A stretch of 64,000 bases of DNA from JAGPUQ01 sp036961295. GTDB taxonomy: Bacteria; Pseudomonadota; Gammaproteobacteria; Pseudomonadales; Porticoccaceae. Made by a program: the position numbers and the translations under genes. The stretch lies in assembly GCA_036961295.1 (NCBI GenBank), contig JBALVX010000001.1:62001-126000 (forward strand). Reading direction: 5' to 3'. The notes under the pieces were generated by a model that was not told where the DNA came from, did no database searches, and worked only from the letters and a program-made list of their open reading frames with translations. Within the stretch, counting starts at the first letter, position 1. Every line of letters starts with the position of its first letter. Positions 17,647 to 25,881 of this stretch are shown one piece after another.

Positions 17647-18147
17647 TTGATAAATAACGATATTTTACGCCGCGTCCGCTACGTCTTTGATTTTGGCGAT
17701 ACCAAAATGGTCGCAATATTTGCGTTAGCCGATCACCAGGTGACGCGGGAACAGATTAGTAACTGGCTAAAGAAAGATGACGATGTTGCTTTCGAAGAGT
17801 GTGCTGACACCGAGCTTGCCATTTTTCTCAACGGCTTGATTAACGACAAGCGCGGGAAGAAAGAGGGCTCTCCCCACGAGCCCGAGCAACGCTTAACCAA
17901 CAACATTATTTTTATGAAGTTAAAAATCGCCCTTAATCTAAAAGCCGAAGATGTGCTGGCGATAATGGAGCTGGCGGGTTTTGTAATGAGCAAGCATGAA
18001 TTAAGCGCTTTCTTTCGCAAGTCAGACCACAAACACTATCGAGTTTGCCAGGATCAAATTTTGCGAAATTTCCTGCAAGGTTTGCAAATTAAATATCGCG
18101 GTAACTCCGAATCAAAAGCCCCTTTTGAATGGAAAGCGACGCCTTAA
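17647..18147 (+). CDS. yehS: YehS family (DUF1456) protein
   Basis: The 166-residue protein is two tandem copies of the DUF1456 unit, seen as INNDILRRVRYVFDFGDTKM and TNNIIFMKLKIALNLKAEDV. The conserved SNWLKKDDDVAFEEC and SAFFRKSDHKHYRVC segments follow each. Length and opening residues match E. coli YehS, which supports initiation at the TTG codon at 17647; AGGAAAG lies at a suitable distance in the repeat just upstream. The family is widespread in gammaproteobacteria with no firmly known function. Confidence 0.88.
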   Translation: MINNDILRRVRYVFDFGDTKMVAIFALADHQVTREQISNWLKKDDDVAFEECADTELAIFLNGLINDKRGKKEGSPHEPEQRLTNNIIFMKLKIALNLKAEDVLAIMELAGFVMSKHELSAFFRKSDHKHYRVCQDQILRNFLQGLQIKYRGNSESKAPFEWKATP

Positions 18148-18270
18148 CTCTTCGAAAAAACTACGGCCTTCTGGGAAAGATACAGCTAATACTGCCTGTT
18201 TTGGCTTACTGTGCGGTTGCGCTTATACTCAGGCATTAATGTCGTGTCGCCGTAGGGGAGAACATTTTCA

Positions 18271-19374
18271 ATGCCTGATCGAATGAGTAAGAGAGCCGTC
18301 CTGGTTCAAGCAAATCAACCCGTAGAAATTTGGCAGCATCCTGTCTCCGCCGCTCAGGCGGGCGAAGTCGTGGTGCGAGTGTTGATGAGCGGGGTGTGTG
18401 GAACCGACGTGCATTTTTGGCGCGGCGAGGTGGATTTGCCCGGTCCAATGGTGCTCGGCCATGAAGGCATTGGCGCTGTTGAGGACCTGGGCGAGGGTGT
18501 GACTACGGATTTTGCCGGTGCGCCGCTCAGTATCGGTGACCGTATTTATTGGGTGCCACTGAGTCCATGCCATCGTTGTCATTACTGCACGGTGGAGAAA
18601 GACCTGTCGCTTTGTGAAAATGGCATGGCGGAGCTCTTCCGAGCGGCCGATAGACCCCCGTCTGCCTGTTACAGCGAGTACTCCTGGCTCCCGGCGGGTA
18701 TGCCATTTTATCGGATTCCCGACGACACCCCATCTGAAGCAGTGATCGCATTTGGTTGTGCAATGCCGACGATGTTGCAGGGCATCGAGCGTTTAGGGGG
18801 CATTAATATAAACCAAACGGTGGTGGTGCAGGGCTGTGGCCCGGTGGGTCTGGCCGCTGTGTTACTGGCCAAATTGTCGGGTGCCAGGCAAATCATTGTT
18901 ATCGGTGCCCCGGAGCGGCGTCTGGCGATGGCCGCTCGTTTAGGGGCGACAGATATTATTAATATGGAGGAGGTTTCGACAGCAGAGGAGCGCGTTCAGT
19001 GCGTACTCGATCTTACTCAAGGCCGGGGGGCAGAGGTGGTGATTGAGGCCGCAGGTGTGGTGGCGGCTTTTGGTGAAGGCTTAAAGATCGTGGCTAAAAA
19101 TGGTCGTTATCTAGTGGTAGGGCTCTGGTCTGCTCCGGGAACGGTTGCCATCGAGCCGCGTTATATCAATAACAATAACCTCCGAATTATCGGTACAGCC
19201 CTGTACCAGCCCGAACATCTCTATGGTGCAATTCAGGTCGCGCAAAAAAATCATCGCGAATTCCCCCTGGCTGAGGCGGTGACACACCGATTTTCACTTG
19301 AAGACAGTCAAAAAGCCCTGGAAGCCGTCGCGCGTTTGGAGACGGTGAAGGCAGTTATTATTCCGGGGCTATAG
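18271..19374 (+). CDS. Zinc-binding alcohol dehydrogenase (MDR family)
   Basis: The 367-residue protein carries the catalytic zinc ligands in GVCGTDVHFWRGE and GHEGIG. The structural zinc cluster CHRCHYCTVEKDLSLC lies near residue 95, and the NAD(P)-binding motif VVQGCGPVGLAAV near residue 190. It oxidises an alcohol or polyol to the carbonyl. The AlkB-like hydroxylase gene follows in the same direction after 163 bases, so a role in oxidising the alcohol product of the hydroxylase is plausible though not shown. The first ATG is used, with GGGGAGAA upstream; an ATG at 18283 is an alternative. Confidence 0.87.
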   Translation: MPDRMSKRAVLVQANQPVEIWQHPVSAAQAGEVVVRVLMSGVCGTDVHFWRGEVDLPGPMVLGHEGIGAVEDLGEGVTTDFAGAPLSIGDRIYWVPLSPCHRCHYCTVEKDLSLCENGMAELFRAADRPPSACYSEYSWLPAGMPFYRIPDDTPSEAVIAFGCAMPTMLQGIERLGGININQTVVVQGCGPVGLAAVLLAKLSGARQIIVIGAPERRLAMAARLGATDIINMEEVSTAEERVQCVLDLTQGRGAEVVIEAAGVVAAFGEGLKIVAKNGRYLVVGLWSAPGTVAIEPRYINNNNLRIIGTALYQPEHLYGAIQVAQKNHREFPLAEAVTHRFSLEDSQKALEAVARLETVKAVIIPGL

Positions 19375-19502
19375 ATGAAGAAGGGCAGGGCCCCGTTGGT
19401 GCTGGCGCTTAATTTGAACGAAGATGTATACTGTCGACTGGCTTATTTTATAAGCGTACCTAATGAGAGTGCCTAATAAAAACATCTGACAATAACGTCG
19501 TT

Positions 19503-19516
19503 CACACTATAGTGTG
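19503..19516. promoter_or_regulatory. Perfect 14-bp palindrome in the alkB leader
   Basis: CACACTATAGTGTG is a perfect inverted repeat 21 bases before the alkB start codon. Its size and position suit an operator for a dimeric regulator, or a site overlapping the promoter, although no regulator gene is adjacent. Confidence 0.5.
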
Positions 19517-19537
19517 TGCTGATTTGGAGAGAACTTT

Positions 19538-20707
19538 ATGTCTAGTGCTATCGCTGGAAACTCCGGCCCCTTAAGCTTCGTCGCCCGAGTTACCACCTTG
19601 CCGCATCTAACCTTCGCCATCTTACCGGTAGTCGGCTACCTCCTCGGCGGCGGGATATATCATTGGATAACCGTATTCGTGTTGTTGGCACTTATGTTTA
19701 TCGACCCGATCATTGGGACCGACGATACTAATCACGACGAAGCTGATGAGGGAGCGCTGCAAGAAAAATTATTCTATCGAATGATGCTCTGGGTAACTTT
19801 GCCAGCCTCTGTTGCGGTTACTATTTTTGGCCATTGGCTGTTGACCCAAACTAGCCTTACAACCTCGGAAACAATTGGCTTTCTGCTCTCGCTAACCTTA
19901 GCAACGGGGTTCCTGGCCACCACGGCCCACGAGCTTTGCCATCACACACAGCCCGTCGATCGCTTGATTGGCGACCTGGTGTTTACACCCATTTTTATGT
20001 GTGATTTCCATATCTATCACAACTTTATGCATCATATTCATGCCGCTACGCCCATTGATCCGGGCACCGCGCGCTACGGCGAGAAAATTTACCCTTTCTT
20101 GATCAATAGCATTGTCAGAAAAACCCGGATGGCCTGGCAGATAGAAAAGAAGCGCATGGCAGATAACGGTAAACCAACCTGGCACCCCAGTAACCTGATG
20201 ATTCGGTTTATCGTACTGCAGGCCGCGTGGTTGGGATTGTTAGTCGCTTTGTTCGGTCTTTGGTCGATCCCGATCTGCTTTGTGCAGTATTTATTCCCCA
20301 GGTTATTGTTAGCCGTAGGTGATTATCTCGAGCACTACGGCCTGGGGCGCAAACAGTTGCCGGATGGTAGCTACGAAAAAATTCGACCCAATCACGCCTG
20401 GGACGACAGTACTCTGGTCAGTAGCATGCTGTTCTGCCAGATAGACCGTCACTCCGATCATCACACTAATGTTGGTCGGCCTTACCAAATTCTACGAGTG
20501 ATGGACGAAGCGCCACGCTTGCCCCAGGGCTACCTGACGATGATCCCCATCGCGTTTATCCCCTCGCTTTGGCGAAAGCAAATGCACCCCGTCGTCGAAG
20601 CCTATTACGACAAAGGTGAGGTAATACCCTATGCCATGCCCGATGCCTTACCGGAAAAGTACGCAGCAATGGTGCCTGAAGGGTGGGGGCAAACCCTACC
20701 GGACTGA
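19538..20707 (+). CDS. alkB: AlkB-family alkane 1-monooxygenase
   Basis: The 389-residue integral membrane protein shows all histidine boxes of the AlkB di-iron hydroxylases: HELCHH near residue 130, HNFMHHIHAATPIDPGTARY near residue 165, EHYGLGRK near residue 267, and RHSDHHTNVGRPYQ near residue 305. Five to six hydrophobic segments surround them (for example LPHLTFAILPVVGYLLGGG). The enzyme hydroxylates a terminal carbon of alkanes or related chains using O2 and electrons from a carrier. AGAGAA precedes the ATG. A ferredoxin-type reductase gene follows rather than rubredoxin. Box 1 reads HELCHH rather than the more common HELGHK. Confidence 0.9.
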   Translation: MSSAIAGNSGPLSFVARVTTLPHLTFAILPVVGYLLGGGIYHWITVFVLLALMFIDPIIGTDDTNHDEADEGALQEKLFYRMMLWVTLPASVAVTIFGHWLLTQTSLTTSETIGFLLSLTLATGFLATTAHELCHHTQPVDRLIGDLVFTPIFMCDFHIYHNFMHHIHAATPIDPGTARYGEKIYPFLINSIVRKTRMAWQIEKKRMADNGKPTWHPSNLMIRFIVLQAAWLGLLVALFGLWSIPICFVQYLFPRLLLAVGDYLEHYGLGRKQLPDGSYEKIRPNHAWDDSTLVSSMLFCQIDRHSDHHTNVGRPYQILRVMDEAPRLPQGYLTMIPIAFIPSLWRKQMHPVVEAYYDKGEVIPYAMPDALPEKYAAMVPEGWGQTLPD

Positions 20708-20711
20708 TTTG

Positions 20712-20745
20712 TCAGGCTAAAGTACGCCTGATCGATTTGTTTTTT
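20712..20745 (+). terminator. Weak terminator after alkB
   Basis: TCAGGC and GCCTGA form a six-bp stem around an eight-base loop just after the alkB stop, with TTTTTT eight bases beyond. The short stem and the distance to the T-run suggest partial readthrough. Confidence 0.45.
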
Positions 20746-20844
20746 GTTAAAGAGAGCGTTGTCGAAGATACCCAGCGTGTTATCGGAGACCTTCGCTCCC
20801 TTCCCCTGTATTCTGAACTGTGCTCTGGAGTTCATGGCACCTGT

Positions 20845-20900
20845 TAGTAGAAATCACCTAGTAAAAATCACCTAGTAAAAATCACGTAGTAGAAATTACG
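20845..20900. repeat. 4 x 14-bp tandem repeat before the reductase start
   Basis: TAGTAGAAATCACC, TAGTAAAAATCACC, TAGTAAAAATCACG and TAGTAGAAATTACG follow without gaps and end four bases before the ATG of the reductase gene. There is no AGGAG-like site between the array and the start, so the array forms the whole translation initiation region. Confidence 0.92.
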
Positions 20901-20904
20901 CTTT

Positions 20905-21990
20905 ATGCAAAAATTGTTTAACAAATTTAAAAATCGTAACGAGCCCCGTACCGCTACCATTCAACCCGACGGGGAGTCCTTCGAAGTACCTAAAAACCGA
21001 ACCCTGCTACAGGCCGCAAACGACAAAGGTATTGATTTTCCTCAGCACTGCACGGTCGGTACCTGCGGTAGCTGCCGCTGTAAATTGCTGGAAGGCGAGG
21101 TGCGTCCACTTCGCGATTTTTCCTATACTCTGACACGAGCGGAAATCAGCGACGGCTATATATTAGCCTGTCAAAGCATGCTTAAAGGCGATGTGGTGGT
21201 TGAGCTGGAATCCCGCGGCGAATTGGCTACACAGCCTGCGGAGCGCTTTACCGCTAACATCACTAGCACCGGTATGTTGACTCACGACATTATGGAAGTG
21301 AGTATCAAGCTCGATCGGCCAATGAACTACACCGCCGGCCAATTTGCTGACATCTTTATAAATAACGGTCTCGAGGGCTTTGCCCGACACCGCAGCTATT
21401 CATTTGCCGGCGCGCCGGAAGTTGGGGGAAGTTCGGATCTGAGTTTTCATATCCGGCGTGTTAGCGGAGGCAGCTACACAGAATGGCTGTTTGAAAAAGA
21501 CCGAACTGGCGAAACATTGGAGTTACACGGCCCCAATGGTTCGTTTTGGTTGAGAGCTGACGACGCGCCTATATTATGTATTGCTGGCGGCAGTGGTATG
21601 GCACCCATCAAAGCGATATTGGAGGACGCCGCGGCGCACGATATCAAGCGACCAGTGACCTATCTGTTCGGCGCTCGGGCGCAAAGAGATTTATATTGCC
21701 TCGAAGAAATGCAGGCCTTAGCGAAGCAGTGGCCAGGCAATCTGCAATTTATTCCGATACTCTCGGAAGAGCCGGAAGGCTCGAGTTGGACAGGGAAGCG
21801 TGGTTTAGTGACAGAATATATTAATCCTGCAGCGGTCGGTTTCGATTTGAAAGGATGTCACACTTATTTATGCGGGCCGCCAGTGATGATTGATGCTGCG
21901 CTAGAGGTGCTGGCACACAATCAGGTGCCAACGGATCATATCCACTACGACAAATTTCTCGATTCTCGGCAGCTCGAAATCGAAAATTAG
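20905..21990 (+). CDS. [2Fe-2S] ferredoxin-NAD(P)H reductase, probable AlkB electron donor
   Basis: The 361-residue protein fuses an N-terminal plant-type ferredoxin (CTVGTCGSCRCKLLEG, with a fourth Cys in ILACQSM) to an FAD domain (RHRSYSFAG) and an NAD(P) domain (ILCIAGGSGMAPIKAIL, and CGPPVMIDAALEVL near the end). This is the layout of XylA, BenC and similar reductases that feed oxygenases. It follows alkB by 198 bases in the same direction, so delivery of electrons to the hydroxylase is the best guess. No rubredoxin is seen in the window. Translation starts right after the four-copy 14-bp repeat, without a clear ribosome binding site. Confidence 0.88.
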   Translation: MQKLFNKFKNRNEPRTATIQPDGESFEVPKNRTLLQAANDKGIDFPQHCTVGTCGSCRCKLLEGEVRPLRDFSYTLTRAEISDGYILACQSMLKGDVVVELESRGELATQPAERFTANITSTGMLTHDIMEVSIKLDRPMNYTAGQFADIFINNGLEGFARHRSYSFAGAPEVGGSSDLSFHIRRVSGGSYTEWLFEKDRTGETLELHGPNGSFWLRADDAPILCIAGGSGMAPIKAILEDAAAHDIKRPVTYLFGARAQRDLYCLEEMQALAKQWPGNLQFIPILSEEPEGSSWTGKRGLVTEYINPAAVGFDLKGCHTYLCGPPVMIDAALEVLAHNQVPTDHIHYDKFLDSRQLEIEN

Positions 21991-22039
21991 GTGCGAAGAA
22001 GGCAGGTTTCAGGAAATGGGTTGGTTTTAATCACAGTCG

Positions 22040-22489
22040 CTAGTTAGGTGGCATCATGACATCTGCGGGCGGGAAAGAATCAAATTCTGGAATGCCGGAA
22101 AACTCTGGAACCCAATGGTGTCTGTATTGCACCTGCTCGACATAGTTTGGTTTGGGGAAATTCTTATCTACGAAGCAGCCGACCGCAAAGCCAATAAAGC
22201 GTGAAATGCCCGGGAAGAACTTCTCGGCTTCCTCAAGTGTCCAATATAACGTGGTGCCACAGTTAGGACAGAAGTTATAAGCAACGCCCACGCTATTAGC
22301 CGAATCCGAAAACGTTTTGGTTTCGCCGCTTATTTCGAGCACTTGTTCTCGCGCGTACCAGCATGAAACCTGAAAGACGCTACCCGTGCGTTTTTGGCAA
22401 TAGTCGCAATGACAGACCAGCACCCGAAACGGGTCACCCTCGACAGTCGCCGATACTTTCCCGCACGCGCATTCGGTTTTACGTTGCAT
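22040..22489 (-). CDS. GFA/CENP-V domain zinc protein
   Basis: The 149-residue protein belongs to the glutathione-dependent formaldehyde-activating (GFA) family. It has CACGKVSATVEG at residues 7-18, VCHCDYCQKRTGS near residue 30 and YNFCPNCGTTLYW near residue 75, which together provide the zinc-binding cysteines. The family is named after Gfa but most members have no proven formaldehyde role. It converges on the AlkB reductase gene and lies next to the AT-rich SMR insertion. Confidence 0.85.
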   Translation of the reverse strand: MQRKTECACGKVSATVEGDPFRVLVCHCDYCQKRTGSVFQVSCWYAREQVLEISGETKTFSDSANSVGVAYNFCPNCGTTLYWTLEEAEKFFPGISRFIGFAVGCFVDKNFPKPNYVEQVQYRHHWVPEFSGIPEFDSFPPADVMMPPN

Positions 22490-22561
22490 GTTCAGACCTC
22501 GTTCTTTGCTGTAGTTAAAGGCAGACGACTGCTAGCCACCTCCTGAGTTATCAGAAGGTGC

Positions 22562-22610
22562 CCGTTAAAGCGGGGGAAGATCAAAATCCCGCTTGAGCGA
22601 CTTGTTAGAT
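22562..22610 (-). other. Decayed attC-like site
   Basis: This is the region between the SMR stop codon and the left edge of the imperfect stem: R''-like ATCTAAC, then CGCTCAAGCGGGA, a 13-base spacer and CCCGCTTTAACGGGC. The two stem arms match at 10 of 12 positions. The R' core is missing. Confidence 0.5.
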
Positions 22611-22940
22611 TTAATGGCTAATAGTTTTAGAAAAAACATTAATAACCACCACCCCTAATATAATTAATCCCATTCCTATAATTGCAGGAGTATCCGGTAT
22701 TTCTTTGTATAAAATAAAACTTACTATGCCAACTAATACGATTCCTAAACCAGACCATATTGCATACGTGATTCCTACAGGTATAGATCTTAAAACAAGC
22801 GTCATAAAATATAGCGCTACCAAAAAACCTACAACAACTATTGTGCTTGGAATTAATTTAGTAAATTCTTCAGATGCTTTTAATGCACTTGTTGCTATTA
22901 CTTCTGCAATTATAGCTATAGCTAAATATAAGTATGCCAT
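22611..22940 (-). CDS. Small multidrug resistance (SMR/EmrE-like) efflux protein
   Basis: The 109-residue protein has four transmembrane helices and the family's essential glutamate in helix 1 (AIIAEVIATSALKAS). GITYAIWSGLGIVLVG in helix 3 and IPDTPAIIGMGLIILGVVVIN in helix 4 are also typical. SMR dimers export quaternary ammonium compounds and other cations in exchange for protons. I chose the ATG at 22940 because AAGAGA precedes it and the length is then standard; an upstream in-frame codon would add an atypical 18 residues. The gene is AT-rich compared with neighbours and bears cassette-like ends, so it was probably acquired laterally. Confidence 0.9.
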   Translation of the reverse strand: MAYLYLAIAIIAEVIATSALKASEEFTKLIPSTIVVVGFLVALYFMTLVLRSIPVGITYAIWSGLGIVLVGIVSFILYKEIPDTPAIIGMGLIILGVVVINVFSKTISH

Positions 22941-23050
22941 GTATTTTTCTCTTTTAAATCTAACTATTAATAAACTCCCTAGTCGGTATATCATTCCTTT
23001 GCACCGATAGATTTAGCTCCCCAATATATTGATTTTTAAGAAAAATACAA

Positions 23051-23953
23051 TTGTTTTTGTTTCGATCTAAATACGAAGCCCTGGCGCAGGTGTATTTGGC
23101 GGAGGATGAAGACAGTGGTGAACAAGTTGTACTGAAAACGCCGTCAATTAATTTCGAGGACGACCCGGTATTTCTCGATATGTTTATGCACGAGGAATGG
23201 GTTGGTACCCGGCTCGACAATAACCACGTATTGCGTGTGATCGGGCAAAACCGGCCGCGAAATTTTCTCTATTACGTGGCCGAATACATTGATGGTCAAA
23301 CCCTGCGCAGTTGGATGAATGATAACCCTGAGCCCGATTTGACGGAAGTAAGGCAGATTTCTGGGCAGATTGCACGAGGCTTAATGGCTTTCCATAATAT
23401 GGACATGATTCATCAGGACTTGAAGCCGGAAAACGTGATGATCGACGATCACGGCACGGTTAAAATTATCGATTTTGGGTCTACTAAAATCGCAGGTATA
23501 GAAGAAATAGCTTCTCCTTTACAAAGACTCACCTTGCTCGGCACTAAAAATTATACGGCGCCTGAATATTTGCTGGGTTATTCCTGTTCCACGTACTCCG
23601 ATATTTTTTCCTTAGGCGTTATCGTGTATGAAATGATGACCGGGAATTTACCTTATGGTGAAAAATACGACGAAGGCTCTGTACAAAGAATGGGCTACAT
23701 TTCAGCACGCCGCTGGCTGCCGGAATTACCGATGTGGGTTGATGGTGCTTTAGAGAAAGAAGTGAAGAAAAATACCGAGCGGCGCTATGGGGAATTGTCG
23801 GAGTTTATTTACGATCTGGATAATCCCAATGATGCATTTTTGATTGGGCAGTCTCAGCCTTTGCTGGCTCGAAATCCTCTGGCTTTTTGGCGGGGCTTGG
23901 CTTTGTTAAGCTTTGTTGCAAATGTACTGTTAGCGATATTTTTTTATTGGTGA
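23051..23953 (+). pseudogene. Truncated bifunctional protein phosphatase/kinase (kinase part only)
   Basis: The frame encodes a Ser/Thr kinase domain: VVLKTPS (beta-3 lysine, K29), HQDLKPENVMID (catalytic loop, about residue 120) and IKIIDFGSTK-like DFG. A C-terminal membrane helix follows (LAFWRGLALLSFVANVLLA). The closest family I know is the PP2C-kinase fusion common in Pseudomonas and relatives, about 550-600 residues. Here the whole N-terminal phosphatase and the glycine-rich loop are missing, and homology starts around ALAQVYLAED. The only in-frame initiators nearby are TTG without ribosome binding site. The break coincides with the edge of AT-rich cassette DNA. A functional short kinase is not excluded. 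Confidence 0.7.
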
Positions 23954-24064
23954 TGCTGTTTGGTCTCTATCGTCAACACAATCTTTGTGCATAAATTTTG
24001 TGTGTGCTGTGCTAAATTGGTTTAAGCCATTTTTTGATCGAATGTTAGATAGGTATCAACCACC

Positions 24065-25345
24065 ATGACCCAGAAAGCTCCGCTCAAGCTAAGCGTAGAA
24101 ACCATTCGCCAGAATTTGATTGATGGCCTTACGATATTTGTTGAAGGGGGCTGCGGTCAGCCGGATGCGGTGCTCGATCTGATCTCCCAGGCGAAACTCA
24201 CTCAGCAGCTACGTATTATTGATAGCTCCGTGCCTACCATGCAGGCTTTGGACGTGAATCGAATTTCTACTGGCGCGATACTGAACAGTGGGTTTTTTCT
24301 CGGAGACTACCGGGCTTTACACGAGGCGGGCCGATTCGAATTTACGCCAGCCTTTCATTCCGCACGGTATCGCGCGATGGAAGAGGCATACGATATATCC
24401 ATTGCTCTGATCAAGGTGTCATTGCCAGATGCAGCAGGTTTTTGCAGCGTCGGCCTACATGGAGACTATTCCGCCGCGATGTTGGCTCGGGCCACGCTCG
24501 TCATCGCCGAAATTAACGCGCATATGCCCTATATTGCTGATGCTCCCAAGGTTGCGCTCAGCGACATTGATTACGTGGTGGAAGGTGATGGTGAACTGCT
24601 GGAGTACGCAGTGGCGGAAGGTTCCGAAACGGACTTGTTGATTGCTGAACATATTGCTGGCCTGGTTGAAGACGGCGATTGTTTGCAGCTAGGTATTGGT
24701 TCGCTCCCCGTGTCTATTATGAAAAAGCTGGGCGGGAAACAACATCTGGGCGTGCATACTGGCTTGCTTACCGAGGCCTTTATGCCACTGGTTGAAGGCG
24801 GTGTGGTCGATGGTAGTCGGAAGTCCCAGGACAAGGGAAAAATTACCGCCGGGGTCATCGCGGGTAACCGGGAGTTTTACCGTTGGTGCGAGAGCTGTCC
24901 AGACTTGCAAATACGTCCGGTGAGCTATACACACGATGCCGGTGTGCTCGCGCAGATAGATAATTTGGTAGCGATTAATACCACGTTGGAAATTGATTTG
25001 TTTGGCCAGTTTAATAGCGAAACCATTCGCGGCAAGCAAATTGGCGGAGGCGGTGGCTTGATCGATTTTTTGCGCGGGGCACAGTCGAGTAAAGGCGGGC
25101 GCAGTATTCTGGCACTACAGGCGACCGCGAAACGAGGTGCGATTTCCAAAATTGTGCCTATTCTCAATATTGCCCCAGTGACCGGTATGCGTAGTGATAT
25201 TGATTACGTGGTTACTGAATACGGTATCGCGCGACTAGCAAATCTGTCGCTTGAAAAACGCGCGGAAGCATTGATTGATATTGCCCATCCGGATTTTCGC
25301 GTGGGTCTTACTCAACAGTGGGCCGAGTTGCTGTCAAAGTTCTAA
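24065..25345 (+). CDS. Acetyl-CoA hydrolase/transferase family protein (class I CoA-transferase)
   Basis: The 426-residue protein has the two-domain layout of the 4-hydroxybutyrate CoA-transferase/acetyl-CoA hydrolase family. FVEGGCGQPDAVLDLI is in the N-terminal domain, LQLGIGSLPVSIMKKL and GVHTGLLTEAFMPLVEGG in the middle, and NTTLEIDLFGQFNSE with the likely catalytic glutamate near residue 305. IGGGGGLIDFLRGA and YVVTEYGIARL follow. Such enzymes move CoA between acids. The donor and acceptor are unknown and flanking genes do not help. Confidence 0.85.
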   Translation: MTQKAPLKLSVETIRQNLIDGLTIFVEGGCGQPDAVLDLISQAKLTQQLRIIDSSVPTMQALDVNRISTGAILNSGFFLGDYRALHEAGRFEFTPAFHSARYRAMEEAYDISIALIKVSLPDAAGFCSVGLHGDYSAAMLARATLVIAEINAHMPYIADAPKVALSDIDYVVEGDGELLEYAVAEGSETDLLIAEHIAGLVEDGDCLQLGIGSLPVSIMKKLGGKQHLGVHTGLLTEAFMPLVEGGVVDGSRKSQDKGKITAGVIAGNREFYRWCESCPDLQIRPVSYTHDAGVLAQIDNLVAINTTLEIDLFGQFNSETIRGKQIGGGGGLIDFLRGAQSSKGGRSILALQATAKRGAISKIVPILNIAPVTGMRSDIDYVVTEYGIARLANLSLEKRAEALIDIAHPDFRVGLTQQWAELLSKF

Positions 25346-25881
25346 GGTTTAAGCCCGTTTGGATAATAATAACAGCCCATTGGGCTCTACTTTTAAGCGG
25401 TGGGGCGAGATCGGGCGGGGTCCGTATTTCGGGATTAGTTTTGGAGCTATATATGCTATATCCTTTGCTATAATCAGAAGCTAACTGATAAGTCGCAAGT
25501 AGAAATAACACCTTTGACTTCAGTTAATTCATAGCGTTGGGCACCAGAATGATCTGGTCGCCAAAGGAAGTTAGTAAAACCTAAGTCAATTTCACCTAAG
25601 TCAGTAAAATCCCGGCCAACAAAACCTGAGTTAACTAAAGGGCTTAGTAGATCGATTTGGATGAGGCGCGGACGTATTGCGGTCTATGTATCGCTACAAT
25701 AATGCCAGATATGGTTAGCAATGTCTCCGTTTTTGTAGGGCTTAGCTTTGCTATACTAATCTCTGACCGATCGTTTTTGATAGGCGGTAGGGGGTGGAAG
25801 TTAGATATGTCTTAGCTTGCCATTCAAATACTAATGGGGCCAGTATCGAGTGGTTATCTTGTTTAGTGGAAGGCATAAGAT
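25346..25881. other. Long intergenic region before the GGDEF gene
   Basis: This 536-base non-coding stretch contains a four-copy 15-bp array (25571-25630) and a TATAAT-like TGCTATAATC near 25466-25475 without a well-placed -35. I see no convincing small gene. A regulatory RNA is possible but not supported by visible structure. Confidence 0.4.
25571..25630. repeat. 4 x 15-bp degenerate tandem repeat
   Basis: TTAGTAAAACCTAAG, TCAATTTCACCTAAG, TCAGTAAAATCCCGG and CCAACAAAACCTGAG are contiguous. The shared core is TAAAACCTAAG. The array lies about 250 bases before the GGDEF gene start. Confidence 0.65.

Larger units (their letters stand above)
22562..22964 (-). mobile_element. Probable solitary integron gene cassette (SMR gene plus decayed attC)
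   Basis: Read leftward, GTTAGAT (the GTTRRRY core; 22958-22964) comes before the SMR gene. Its complement ATCTAAC (RYYYAAC; 22604-22610) follows the stop directly. After it, AAGCGGG and CCCGCTT (22588-22594 and 22568-22574) form the inner stem, and GCTTTAACGGGC resembles an L' box. The expected closing GTTRRRY is not found, so the site is decayed. Base composition is clearly more AT-rich than flanks. SMR genes are well-known integron cassettes. Confidence 0.6.
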
